This document shows, piece by piece, positions 25,820 through 32,806 of a DNA stretch of 32,806 nucleotides. A program made the position numbers and the translations under genes. The DNA lies in assembly GCA_018433525.1 (NCBI GenBank), contig JAHDRA010000079.1, positions 1 to 32,806 on the forward strand, in the 5' to 3' direction. How positions within the stretch are numbered: position 1 is the stretch's first letter; each line of letters starts with the position of its first letter. The notes beneath the pieces are model-generated. The model had not been told where the DNA came from, searched no databases, and saw only the letters and a list, made by a program, of their open reading frames with translations. The stretch comes from Paludibacteraceae bacterium (GTDB taxonomy: Bacteria > Bacteroidota > Bacteroidia > Bacteroidales > Paludibacteraceae).

Positions 25820-27589
25820 TTATTTTATTCGTTTCAAGCGGCAAAAAAGAATCACATCTTTAATATCATTAAATCTGTTCCCTGAGTTTTCCAAAACAGT
25901 GAATTGGTAATTTGTACCATAAACTTTTCTTATCTTTTTCAAACTTTTTTCTCCAGTCAGAAAATATCCTTCTTTCGGTTTTTCTTTTTCAAAGTTTTTG
26001 AACCGATTGCCCAAATAAAAGTTTAGTGCGTATAGATTTGGATATTCCTTCAAATTGTTCATCACAAAAACATTGTTTTTTAAAGAATATTTATTTTGAA
26101 GCTTTTCGGCAAAAGGACGGACAGAATAGCCATTTTTATAAATAGGATAGGCAAATCCTTCCAGAAAAACTTGTAAGCCAATAAATAATCCTATGCAAGT
26201 AAAAAGAATGTTCTGCACAATTCTTGTCCGTTTCCATTTCAGACACCAAACAAAAGCTGTTGCCAGAAAAAGCCAGAACAGAACACCTGCAACTCCGGGA
26301 TGTTGAAATGCTTTTGAATATAGTCCGATATCGTGATTCAAGGTTTTATCTTTTATGAGTGGGGAGGTTATGGCACTTAAATTTACAAATCGGGAGAAGG
26401 CCATTAACAGTAATAAAAATCCCACTAAAATGAAAATGATGTTTGCTGTCCAATTGATAAATTGAGGTTTTTGCTTCATTGCCCATTCGTAAAGAAAAAC
26501 AAGCAAATAGGCTGCAAACGGATATACAGGCATTATGTAAACACTTCGCTTTGAACTCGGTATAGAGTAAAAGCCAACAACCACAATTAAAGTTATGGTG
26601 CTGAATAAAACCAGTTTGTCTGCATTTTTCAAATTCTTGAATGATTCTTTCAATTTTCGAAATTGCAATTTTTTAAAAAGCTTTTTGTACGAAACGGCAA
26701 ACAAACTGAAAATTGCCACAAGTGACCAGGGTAAAAAACCTGTGAGAATTGCAGGAATGTAATACCAAAAAGGATTTTCGTGGCCAAGATTGTATGCAAT
26801 ATCCAATGTTTCGCTTTTTTGACCCAAAAATCGACCGAAATTTTCGGCATAGACAACATTCAGAAATTTTTCTCCTCCTTGCCGATATGCCAAATAATAC
26901 CAACATAAAAGGATAAAAACAGCCGGAAGAGCCACAACAATATTTTTCCAGATAATTTTCCAGAAAGAATATTTCTGAAGCAGCAAAAGGTAAACAATAA
27001 AAACCAAACACGGTAAAACAATGCCGACCGGCCCTTTTATCAGCGAAGCTCCGGCCAGCAGCAGGGAAATAAACCAAGGAAATTTTCGCAACCCTTTTTC
27101 TTCCCAAATATAAAAACAAATTAATGATGCAATCATAAAAAATGAAAGTAGCATGTCAACTCGTGCTTCAATGCCCGAACGATGCATTTCAAAGCTTGTA
27201 AGCATTAAAAGTGTGGCAAGTAAAGCTCTTTTTTTCGATGTGCGCTTGGAAAGAAACACGAAAAAGGAAACAGTAATACCAATCAATCCCAATGCTGAAG
27301 GCAAGCGGGCTGTGGTTTCCGATACTTTTCCGGCCGGAAGTGAAAATAAGGCGATCATCCAATGCATCAAGGGAGGTTTGTAGGCTGTTTCGTCTGCATA
27401 ATCGGTTGGTAGAATCCAATTGCCCGTATTGAGGATACATTGCGCTACAGCGGCTTCTCGTGGTTCGCCTTTGGTGTAAAAATCGCTCACCATAGTCCAC
27501 GGAATAGTCAACAGCAAGCTGAGAAACAAAACAAATAAGTAGGGATATTTTTGATAGATGGTTTTGAAAAAATTGTTCGATTTTTTCAT
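25820..27589 (-). CDS. ArnT-like GT39/PMT-type membrane glycosyltransferase
   Basis: 589 residues with about a dozen membrane helices and the first-loop motif FYTKGEPREAAVAQ (around 37-50; the acidic residues in this loop are the catalytic site in the PMT/ArnT fold). TAYKPPLMHWMIALF and a GASLIKGPVGIVLP segment follow, both typical of the family, and a soluble C-terminal region begins near 480. Such enzymes move a sugar from a polyprenyl-phosphate carrier to lipid A, proteins or other acceptors on the periplasmic face. Donor and acceptor cannot be told from sequence. It lies 90 bp downstream of divIC and ends near the repeat copy A. Confidence 0.88.
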   Translation of the reverse strand: MKKSNNFFKTIYQKYPYLFVLFLSLLLTIPWTMVSDFYTKGEPREAAVAQCILNTGNWILPTDYADETAYKPPLMHWMIALFSLPAGKVSETTARLPSALGLIGITVSFFVFLSKRTSKKRALLATLLMLTSFEMHRSGIEARVDMLLSFFMIASLICFYIWEEKGLRKFPWFISLLLAGASLIKGPVGIVLPCLVFIVYLLLLQKYSFWKIIWKNIVVALPAVFILLCWYYLAYRQGGEKFLNVVYAENFGRFLGQKSETLDIAYNLGHENPFWYYIPAILTGFLPWSLVAIFSLFAVSYKKLFKKLQFRKLKESFKNLKNADKLVLFSTITLIVVVGFYSIPSSKRSVYIMPVYPFAAYLLVFLYEWAMKQKPQFINWTANIIFILVGFLLLLMAFSRFVNLSAITSPLIKDKTLNHDIGLYSKAFQHPGVAGVLFWLFLATAFVWCLKWKRTRIVQNILFTCIGLFIGLQVFLEGFAYPIYKNGYSVRPFAEKLQNKYSLKNNVFVMNNLKEYPNLYALNFYLGNRFKNFEKEKPKEGYFLTGEKSLKKIRKVYGTNYQFTVLENSGNRFNDIKDVILFCRLKRIK

Positions 27590-27679
27590 AGATGTATGCA
27601 GAAAAATTTTTTAAACATTTGGTTTTGAACTGTGAAATAGTCGAAAGATATTTCTTCAAAAAGCAATTTTATTGTTTTT

Positions 27680-28009
27680 TTATCTGTTTTTATTTGAATC
27701 TTTCTTATTAATAATAAATACATCCTCATTGTCTTTTTTATAGAAATAATGTTCTCTGGCAAATTTTTCAAGATTTTCGTTACTGGATTTGAGCTCGAAA
27801 AGTTTGGTACGATCCGATTTTATTTTTTCATCGTAATATTTAATTTCTTTTTCCAGTTCTTTGTTTTTTTGGTAAATTTTCCAGCGTGAAATCAGATTGT
27901 GTTTGTCGAAAAAAGTTACGTATCCGGCAAAAATCAAAAAAACAAGGGTGTACTTGTTCAGAAAAATTCGACGAAGTATTTTCAATTTTTTTTTGCCGGT
28001 TGCAGACAT
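27680..28009 (-). CDS. divIC: FtsB/DivIC-family septum formation protein
   Basis: 109 residues: a short basic cytoplasmic end (SATGKKKLKILRR), one membrane helix (about 20-36, YTLVFLIFAGYVTFF) and a periplasmic coiled coil (about 42-75). FAREHYFYKKDNEDVFII follows, the family's conserved end. DivIC/FtsB works with FtsL and FtsQ/DivIB in the divisome. The upstream region contains a possible minus-strand -7 box (TATTTTTG, 28080-28087). It precedes the GT39 gene in the same direction and is divergent from fabD. Confidence 0.88.
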   Translation of the reverse strand: MSATGKKKLKILRRIFLNKYTLVFLIFAGYVTFFDKHNLISRWKIYQKNKELEKEIKYYDEKIKSDRTKLFELKSSNENLEKFAREHYFYKKDNEDVFIINKKDSNKNR

Positions 28010-28350
28010 AAAATTGTAGAGAAATTATGGTGTTGATTGCAGAAAATTATATTTCTTGCTCTTAAACTTATTTAGATGACAAAAATAGTGAATTTTGTGA
28101 ATAGAATTTGTTAGGAGAAAATTATTTGTGTGGAATAAGGAATAATTTTTTTTTGATTATATTTCCTTTATAGATCAAAAAAGTAGCAGAAATCATTCGA
28201 ACTGTTAAATCAGCATAGAAGTGCGAATTTATTTCTTTTCGGTACTTTTTTATTAACTTTGCAGTCCGTTTGAAGAAAGTTTTATATTTAATAAGTTTAT
28301 TTTCAATTATATCGTTATTTAAAAATTTAAAATTATTAAACAGAAAGCAC
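28010..28350. promoter_or_regulatory. divergent intergenic region between divIC and fabD
   Basis: 340 bp with no credible gene; a 76-codon minus-strand frame here is low-complexity Lys/Asn/Ile/Phe and is probably chance. It contains TAACTTTG (28254-28261), an exact -7 box for fabD followed by GCAGTCCG, with no clear -33 box. On the other strand TATTTTTG (28080-28087) may serve divIC. The fabD leader would be about 80 nt and A/T-rich. Confidence 0.55.
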
Positions 28351-29223
28351 ATGAAAGCATTTGTTTTTCCGGGTCAGGGGGCTCAATTTGTAGGAATGGG
28401 CAAAGATTTATACGAACAGTCTACTCTGGCGAAGGAATATTTTGAAAAGGCTAACGAAATACTTGGATTTCGTATTACCGATTTAATGTTTGAAGGAACT
28501 CCGGAAGACTTACGACAGACTAAAGTTACACAACCTGCCGTTTTTCTGCACTCGGTAATTTCGGCTTTTGTACTGGGAGAAGAATTTAATCCCGATATGG
28601 TTGCAGGACATTCATTGGGCGAATTTTCAGCATTGGTGGCAGCTCGTGCCCTGACTTTCGAAGATGGATTAACTTTGGTGTCGAAACGTGCTGTGGCCAT
28701 GCAAAAAGCCTGCGAACTCGAAGAATCTACAATGGCCGCCATTATTGGGTTGGATGATGAAATTGTCGAAGAAGTTTGTGATTCGATTAAGGACATGATT
28801 GTGGTGCCTGCCAATTACAATTGCCCGGGACAAATCGTCATTTCCGGTACATTGCAAGGTGTGGACATGGCTTGCGAAATGCTTAAGGAAAGAGGTGCGA
28901 AACGAGCACTCAAACTTAGTGTGGGTGGAGCTTTTCATTCTCCGTTGATGGAACCGGCCAGATTGGAATTGAGCGAAGCTATTAGTCAAACTACCTTTTC
29001 TATTCCTATTTGCCCTGTTTATCAAAATGTGAATGCTTACCCACAAACCGATCCCGTTAATATCAAACAAAACTTAATTGCTCAACTCACAGCTCCTGTA
29101 AGATGGACTCAAACCATCAAAAACATGATTACTGATGGAGCTGATGAATTTATTGAATTGGGACCCGGAGATGTCTTGAAAGGATTGATCAAAAAGATTA
29201 ATCCCAATGTTATCGTTCACTAA
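28351..29223 (+). CDS. fabD: malonyl-CoA:ACP transacylase
   Basis: 290 residues. Loads malonate onto acyl carrier protein for fatty acid synthesis. The catalytic serine is S88 in VAGHSLGEFSAL, the substrate-binding arginine R113 in VSKRAVAMQ and the catalytic histidine H196 in GGAFHSPLM, aligning with S92/R117/H201 of E. coli FabD. FPGQGAQFVGMG opens the protein and ELGPGDVLKGL closes it. The start is the ATG at 28351; an in-frame ATG at 28270 would add 27 hydrophobic residues not found in the family. It stands alone with its own terminator. Confidence 0.96.
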   Translation: MKAFVFPGQGAQFVGMGKDLYEQSTLAKEYFEKANEILGFRITDLMFEGTPEDLRQTKVTQPAVFLHSVISAFVLGEEFNPDMVAGHSLGEFSALVAARALTFEDGLTLVSKRAVAMQKACELEESTMAAIIGLDDEIVEEVCDSIKDMIVVPANYNCPGQIVISGTLQGVDMACEMLKERGAKRALKLSVGGAFHSPLMEPARLELSEAISQTTFSIPICPVYQNVNAYPQTDPVNIKQNLIAQLTAPVRWTQTIKNMITDGADEFIELGPGDVLKGLIKKINPNVIVH

Positions 29224-29251
29224 TTTATAGAAAAGTAAATTAAACTTATCG

Positions 29252-29289
29252 AAAAAGATGTATGCTGTAAAAAGTTTACATCTTTTTTT
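29252..29289 (+). terminator. Rho-independent terminator after fabD
   Basis: AAAAAGATGTA (29252-29262) and TACATCTTTTT (29277-29287) are perfect reverse complements over 11 bp with a 14-nt loop and a T run. Confidence 0.85.
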
Positions 29290-29400
29290 GTAAGTAAAAA
29301 TTCAATTTACGTAAATCAAATGTTATTTAAAGCAATGGCAAGCTGTGATAGAGGAAAAAATTGTTTTTTTAAAAAAAAATTAATGAAGTAACAAGGAATG

Positions 29401-29499
29401 AAACCCACATGTATTGCATACACAAACACGAATGAATTTAATATTCAGACATGTGGTTTCCATCAGACCTTTGAAAAATAAATTATATTCTGATGAAAA
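29401..29499 (-). repeat. ~99-bp dispersed repeat, copy B (inverted relative to copy A)
   Basis: Reverse complement of copy A at 25653-25750 with few differences. In this copy both ends of the palindromic half are intact (CCACATGT and ACATGTGG), so a hairpin is more likely here than in copy A. It lies between the fabD terminator and the DUF4494 gene. The weaker flank of the repeat overlaps a possible -7 box TAAATTTG (29515-29522) for DUF4494. Confidence 0.85.
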
Positions 29500-29585
29500 T
29501 CAAAATTTATCCCTTAAATTTGTAGAAACTGCAACAGTAAGCAATTTAATAACTAAATTTATTCATATTTAAACAATTAGTTAAG

Positions 29586-30053
29586 ATGCACACTTGGTTC
29601 GAATGCAAAATCAAATACGAAAAAGTGATTGAAGAAGGAAAAACCCTTACCGTGAACGAAACATACTTAATAGATGCTTTAAGTTTTACGGAAGCTGAAA
29701 AGCGGATTATTCAGGAAATGGAACCTTATATATCTGGAGATTTTTTGGTGGCCAACATTCGCAGAGCGCGCATTAACGAAATTTTTGCACATGATGGCGG
29801 TGACAGATGGTATCGTTGCAAAGTTTTCTTTATTTCATTGGATGAAGAAAAAAGTGTAGAAAAGCGTACGGCTGTTACTATGCTTGTTCAGGCTACTTCA
29901 GTAAAAGAAGCTATAGAAGTTCTTACTTCAGAAATGAAAAATTCTTTGGTCGATTATGAATTAGTTTCCGTTTCCGAAACGCCCATAATGGAAGTTTATC
30001 CTTATGTGGCGGAAGAGAAAAAAGTTGTTCAAGAAACTTCGAATTTCCAATAA
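29586..30053 (+). CDS. DUF4494 family protein
   Basis: 155 residues. It opens MHTWFECKIKYEKV and has NETYLIDALSFTEAEKRIIQE, FAHDGGDRWYRCKVFFISLDE and MLVQATSVKEAIEVL, which fits DUF4494, a Bacteroidetes family of unknown function with two similar halves: a W-[FY]-[ER]-C-K motif appears in both (WFECKIKY and WYRCKVFF). No signal peptide, so cytoplasmic. The next gene starts 28 bp later, and the pairing with a YggS-type gene is common in this lineage. Confidence 0.8.
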   Translation: MHTWFECKIKYEKVIEEGKTLTVNETYLIDALSFTEAEKRIIQEMEPYISGDFLVANIRRARINEIFAHDGGDRWYRCKVFFISLDEEKSVEKRTAVTMLVQATSVKEAIEVLTSEMKNSLVDYELVSVSETPIMEVYPYVAEEKKVVQETSNFQ

Positions 30054-30081
30054 GGAAAAATTTACAAAAGAATACATAAAC

Positions 30082-30762
30082 ATGTCTATCGAAAAGAATT
30101 TAAAAAAAATTCGTGTTCAAATTCCCGAAAACGTGCAATTGGTATGTGTTTCCAAGTTTCAACCCAACAAAGCCATACTCGAAGCATATCACTTGGGTGA
30201 AAGAATTTTTGGAGAAAGCAGGGTACAGGAACTTTGTGAAAAACAAAAGTCTCTTCCAGGTGATATTCAATGGCATTTTATAGGACATCTTCAAACCAAC
30301 AAGGTGAAGTATATTGTTCCGTTTGTGGATTTGATTCATGCCGTAGATTCTTTCAGACTTTTGGAAGAAATTGACCGTAACGCCCGTAAAATTGGAAGAG
30401 TTGTTCGTTGCTTGTTGGAAATCCATATTGCTCGTGAATCATCTAAATTCGGATTTCTACCTGAACAACTTATAGAAATGTTGAAGGGCGAAGGGTGGAA
30501 AAATTTACACAATGTTCAAATTTGTGGGTTGATGGGCATGGCAACCTATACAGATAATCAAACTCAAATCCGACAGGAATTCAGGAATTTAAAATTACTA
30601 TACGACCAACTGAAAGATTCATTTTTCAGTAACGAAGCATCCTTTCGAGAACTTTCAATAGGTATGTCTAATGATTTCCAGATTGCAATAGAAGAAGGCA
30701 GTACAATCGTCAGGTTGGGAACTTGCATTTTTGGCGAAAGAAATTGTACTGTTATCACTTAA
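30082..30762 (+). CDS. yggS: YggS-family pyridoxal-phosphate homeostasis protein
   Basis: 226 residues. PLP-binding TIM-barrel protein without known catalytic activity that keeps B6 vitamers and amino acid pools in balance. The PLP lysine is K25 in LVCVSKFQPNKAI. FGESRVQEL, WHFIGHLQTNKVKYI, ICGLMGMATYTD and LSIGMSNDFQIAIEEGST are the family motifs, and the protein ends VRLGTCIFGERN. The start MSIEKNLKKI at 30082 is preferred over an in-frame ATG at 30004 that overlaps DUF4494. Confidence 0.95.
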   Translation: MSIEKNLKKIRVQIPENVQLVCVSKFQPNKAILEAYHLGERIFGESRVQELCEKQKSLPGDIQWHFIGHLQTNKVKYIVPFVDLIHAVDSFRLLEEIDRNARKIGRVVRCLLEIHIARESSKFGFLPEQLIEMLKGEGWKNLHNVQICGLMGMATYTDNQTQIRQEFRNLKLLYDQLKDSFFSNEASFRELSIGMSNDFQIAIEEGSTIVRLGTCIFGERNCTVIT

Positions 30763-30802
30763 AAAATTATGGCATTCACTCCGAAAAGCTTTTTAAAATT
30801 AG

Positions 30803-30970
30803 TTTGTTTTTAAACAGCAGTATAGAGTCGGTCAAGAAAAAGCTGTGATAGCAAGGCAGAATGAAGAACTTAATCCCCAATTTGTTTGTGCGCTACATCA
30901 GTCCGATTGTCGCTACAAGGGCAAAACCGACTCAACAAAAAAAGGCCAGAAATGGACAATCAAAATCTAA
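30803..30970 (+). pseudogene. unrecognised 55-codon coding-like remnant in a 370-bp gap
   Basis: Between yggS and the sirtuin gene (30763-31135) the sequence is mostly AT-rich, but this stretch has higher GC and an open frame without a start codon. It reads YRVGQEKAVIARQNEELN, then FVCALHQSDCRYKGK, and ends KKGQKWTIKI before a stop at 30968-30970. It looks like the tail of a lost gene or part of an old insertion, or it may be chance. I do not recognise a family. Nothing else was found in the gap. Confidence 0.3.
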
Positions 30971-31135
30971 AAGGCGGATATTGTTATTTCAATATTTAGA
31001 AACCCCTAATGGCTGATTTTTCTGCAAAAGTTGCTGTTTTTATACAAATTATCGAAACATATCGATACAATAAAATTTAACAACTTTTTTTGATAAAAAT
31101 CTCACATTTATCTGCAATTATAATACAGACAAACA

Positions 31136-31456
31136 ATGAACAAAATTGTAGTTTTAACCGGTGCAGGCATGAGCGCTGAAAGTGGCTTGTCTACTTTTAG
31201 AGATAGCGGAGGATTATGGGAACAATATCGTATAGAAGAAGTTGCTACCCCTGAAGCATTCAAGAAAAATCCCGAGAAAGTATTAAATTTCTATAATGAA
31301 CGCCGGAAACAGTTGCTTAAAACCTTGCCCAATGAAGGACATGAAGCTTTGGTCATGTTGGAAAATTTTTTTGATGTGTATATTATTACTCAAAATGTAA
31401 CCCCCCTAAATAAACAAATAATAAAACAAATAAAAAACATATTAAAATGCTTATAA
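31136..31456 (+). pseudogene. cobB: Sir2/CobB-type NAD-dependent deacylase, truncated by element insertion
   Basis: 106 codons. The first 88 are a normal sirtuin N-terminus: VLTGAGMSAESGLSTFRDSG (NAD-binding) through FFDVYIITQNV. In intact sirtuins the text continues with D-x-L-H-x-x-A-G and the catalytic histidine in L-H-G. Here it switches at about 31400 to PLNKQIIKQIKNILKCL and stops, in AT-rich DNA. The zinc cysteines, the catalytic histidine and most of the Rossmann domain are missing, so this product should be inactive. A full sirtuin is about 230-250 residues. The rest of the gene is expected beyond the far end of the inserted element. Confidence 0.85.
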
Positions 31457-31506
31457 TTAGCATTTAAACAAAAGTAAATTTATTTTTGTTGATTGTTTTT
31501 TATTTG
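31427..31506. repeat. short repeats at the element's left edge
   Basis: A perfect 12-bp inverted repeat: CAAATAAAAAAC (31427-31438) and GTTTTTTATTTG (31495-31506). A direct repeat AAACAAATAA (31412-31421 and 31424-31433) overlaps its left arm. They lie 12-105 bp from the inferred insertion junction. They could be recombinase or accessory-protein sites, or merely AT-rich simple sequence. Confidence 0.4.
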
Positions 31507-31669
31507 ATTTTTTATCATATATTTGTACCTTATTTGTACCTCGAATTTTAAGAAGTATTTTTTTTGATTTGAAACCTCAAAATATTTTATAAGTTTCACT
31601 TTGATATATTTTTCAAAAATTTAAGCAGTTTGATATTTCAGATAAAAAAAATTTTTTTTGTTTAGAGAG

Positions 31670-31696
31670 TAACTTTAGTAACTTTAGTAACTTTTC
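31670..31696 (+). repeat. three tandem 9-bp repeats
   Basis: TAACTTTAG, TAACTTTAG, TAACTTTTC in a row, upstream of the integrase. The spacing of about one helical turn would put each on nearly the same DNA face, as expected for bound protein arrays. Confidence 0.55.
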
Positions 31697-31725
31697 AAAT
31701 TCCAATAAATTTATATTTGTATATA

Positions 31726-31829
31726 TGGCATTTGTGGCACTTTTGACACTTTGGTTTATAAATAATTGAATAACAATAATTTATAGTAATACTATAAATG
31801 GCATTTCTTTGGCACAATTGGCATTTTGG
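31726..31829 (+). repeat. TGGCAT/TGGCAC clusters and a palindrome before the integrase
   Basis: TGGCA[TC] occurs at 31726, 31735, 31799, 31810 and 31819. The first two are 9 bp apart and the last three 11 and 9 bp apart. Between the clusters lies TTATAGT-AAT-ACTATAA (31781-31797). Placed 50-150 bp before the integrase ATG, these are candidates for integrase arm sites or regulator operators. Confidence 0.45.
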
Positions 31830-31877
31830 TACAATCAAACCGAAAAGCAAATAATTAATACTTTAATTTAAGGAACA

Positions 31878-32806
31878 ATGGGAATAAAAGTATCATTACG
31901 AAAAAAGAAAATCAGTGATGGCATGGAAAGCCTTTATTTAGATTTTTATCCGGCAAAAATCGACCCTAATACCGGGAAGCCGACACGAAGGGAATTTTTA
32001 CGGTTGTATATTTATGCCAAACCTAAAACACCAATTGAAAAAGAAAAAAATACTGAAACGCTTAAAATTGCTGAAAGTATAAGACAAAAACGGGATAATG
32101 AATTAAACAAGCCCGAAATATATACGGAGCTTGAAAAGGAGCAATTACGTTTAAAGGAGCAAAGAGAAAAATGTTTTGTTGAATACTTCATGAAGTTAGC
32201 AAAAAAGCACACAGGGCGTAATTTAGATAATTGGACATCGGCATCTAATTACCTTAAAGATTTCACAAATGGAAGTATAAAATTTTCAGAACTAAATGAA
32301 AAATTTTGCAATGATTTCAAAGATTATTTACTTACAACAAAAAGCCGTCGGGGTAGTGCAGCCCTTTCTGTTAATTCAGCAGCTTTATACTTTTTGACAT
32401 TAAAAACTGCTTTAAAACAAGCATACACCGATGGTTTGCTGTATACCGACCTGAATGTTAAAATACGGCCGATTAAAAACAAAGAAACCAAACGGGAGTA
32501 CCTAACTATTGAGGAGTTGAATAAACTTGCCAATACACCATGCAATAATGATATATTGAAGCGTGCAGCTTTATTTTCAGCTCTTACCGGTTTAAGATTT
32601 TCCGATATTCATAAACTTGTTTGGAGTGAAGTTAGATATACCAAAGAACAAGGTTATTTTTTAAGTTTTAGACAGAAGAAAACGCAGGGGGTTGAAACCT
32701 TGCCAATTTCGGAACAAGCATATACTTTGCTGGGTGAACGGCGTGGAGAAAATGAAAAAGTTTTTGCCGGGTTGGTTTATTCTACATATACCAATAAACA
32801 ATTATC
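31878..32806 (+). CDS. tyrosine recombinase/integrase (3' end beyond window)
   Basis: 309 codons visible, open to the window edge. An arm-type DNA-binding N-domain (about 1-80, MGIKVSLRKKKISDGMESLY onward) comes first, then a helical core-binding domain (about 98-205, SVNSAALYFLTLKTALKQ). The catalytic domain begins at YLTIEELNKL. The first catalytic arginine is R240 in SALTGLRFSDIHKL and the beta-hairpin lysine is K268 in RQKKTQG. The HxxR and tyrosine boxes lie past the end. This is the Bacteroidetes integrase type found on integrative elements. It starts about 480 bp inside the inferred junction, pointing into the element, and most likely catalysed the insertion into the sirtuin gene. An AAGGAA lies just before the ATG. 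Confidence 0.92.
   Translation, partial: MGIKVSLRKKKISDGMESLYLDFYPAKIDPNTGKPTRREFLRLYIYAKPKTPIEKEKNTETLKIAESIRQKRDNELNKPEIYTELEKEQLRLKEQREKCFVEYFMKLAKKHTGRNLDNWTSASNYLKDFTNGSIKFSELNEKFCNDFKDYLLTTKSRRGSAALSVNSAALYFLTLKTALKQAYTDGLLYTDLNVKIRPIKNKETKREYLTIEELNKLANTPCNNDILKRAALFSALTGLRFSDIHKLVWSEVRYTKEQGYFLSFRQKKTQGVETLPISEQAYTLLGERRGENEKVFAGLVYSTYTNKQL

Larger units (their letters stand above)
31400..32806 (+). mobile_element. left end of an integrated element (runs off the window)
   Basis: The boundary is inferred from the loss of sirtuin homology at about 31396-31400 (CAAAATGT then AACCCCCC). The right side is very AT-rich with repeats and then a tyrosine recombinase pointing inward, the usual layout of an att-proximal integrase. 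The element's cargo and right end lie outside the window, so type (integrative conjugative element, prophage or small island) cannot be told. Confidence 0.75.

Noticed and set aside
26673..27119. 148-codon minus-strand frame
   Set aside because: Inside the GT39 gene in a shifted frame; cysteine/phenylalanine-rich shadow with no start signal.
28122..28352. 76-codon minus-strand frame upstream of fabD
   Set aside because: Covers the fabD promoter region, consists mostly of Lys/Asn/Ile/Phe, and overlaps the fabD start.
25653..29499. composite transposon bounded by the inverted copies
   Set aside because: No transposase lies inside and the enclosed genes (divIC, fabD) are housekeeping genes in normal context. 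No target duplication is visible at the outer ends.
29586..29610. tRNA-like GGTTCGAATGC at the start of DUF4494
   Set aside because: Resembles a T-loop by chance; no acceptor stem or anticodon arm around it, and it lies in a good coding sequence.
31727..31829. CRISPR-like repeat array
   Set aside because: The TGGCA motifs are only 6 bp and irregularly spaced; no 25-40 bp repeats with equal spacers occur anywhere in the window.

Overview
The window comes from a low-GC member of the Bacteroidetes, most likely of the order Bacteroidales. The evidence is gene content and promoter style. Lineage-typical families include a long TamB, DUF3256, an S46 dipeptidyl-peptidase, the dapB-lepB-wbqC cluster, DUF4494 next to a YggS protein, and a large signal peptidase I. 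Several upstream regions carry the TTTG / TAnnTTTG promoter pattern of this phylum. The species cannot be named from the sequence alone.

Layout. (1) 47-5129, plus strand: tamB overlapping a DUF3256 protein, closed by a bidirectional terminator. (2) 5187-6171, minus strand: type B L31 and an azoreductase-like flavoprotein, each with a good promoter. (3) 6420-7657, plus strand: the rpsF-rpsR-rplI operon with promoter and terminator. (4) 7658-8342: about 690 bp with no convincing gene. (5) 8343-18450, minus strand: a long block read aroB, CoA-binding protein, dapB, lepB, wbqC-like, ilvE, DPP7-like peptidase, DUF389 membrane protein, comB. It serves the shikimate, lysine/peptidoglycan and branched-chain amino acid pathways, protein export and extracellular peptide use. 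(6) 18594-20467, plus strand: a compact five-gene cassette. It holds a cysteine-rich ArsR/SmtB-type repressor with its operator, two tiny cysteine-bearing membrane proteins, a lipoprotein thioredoxin and a DUF302 protein. It has one clear terminator and is the best candidate for a little-described system. (7) 20507-25005, minus strand: dnaG, an HExxH membrane protein, a radical SAM protein and a glycosyltransferase with an apparent C-terminal frameshift. (8) 25252-25425, plus strand: a 57-residue two-helix membrane protein. (9) 25820-28009, minus strand: an ArnT/GT39-type transferase and divIC/ftsB. (10) 28351-30762, plus strand: fabD, DUF4494 and the YggS-type PLP protein. Two copies of a ~100 bp sequence, in opposite orientation, flank the segment from the GT39 gene to fabD.

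The right end (from about 31400) is the left edge of an integrated element. A Sir2-type deacylase gene runs normally for 88 codons and then breaks at the TQNV motif. AT-rich DNA with short direct and inverted repeats follows. A tyrosine recombinase then starts at 31878 and runs off the window. The catalytic histidine region of the sirtuin is lost here, so this copy is disrupted unless the other end of the element restores it.
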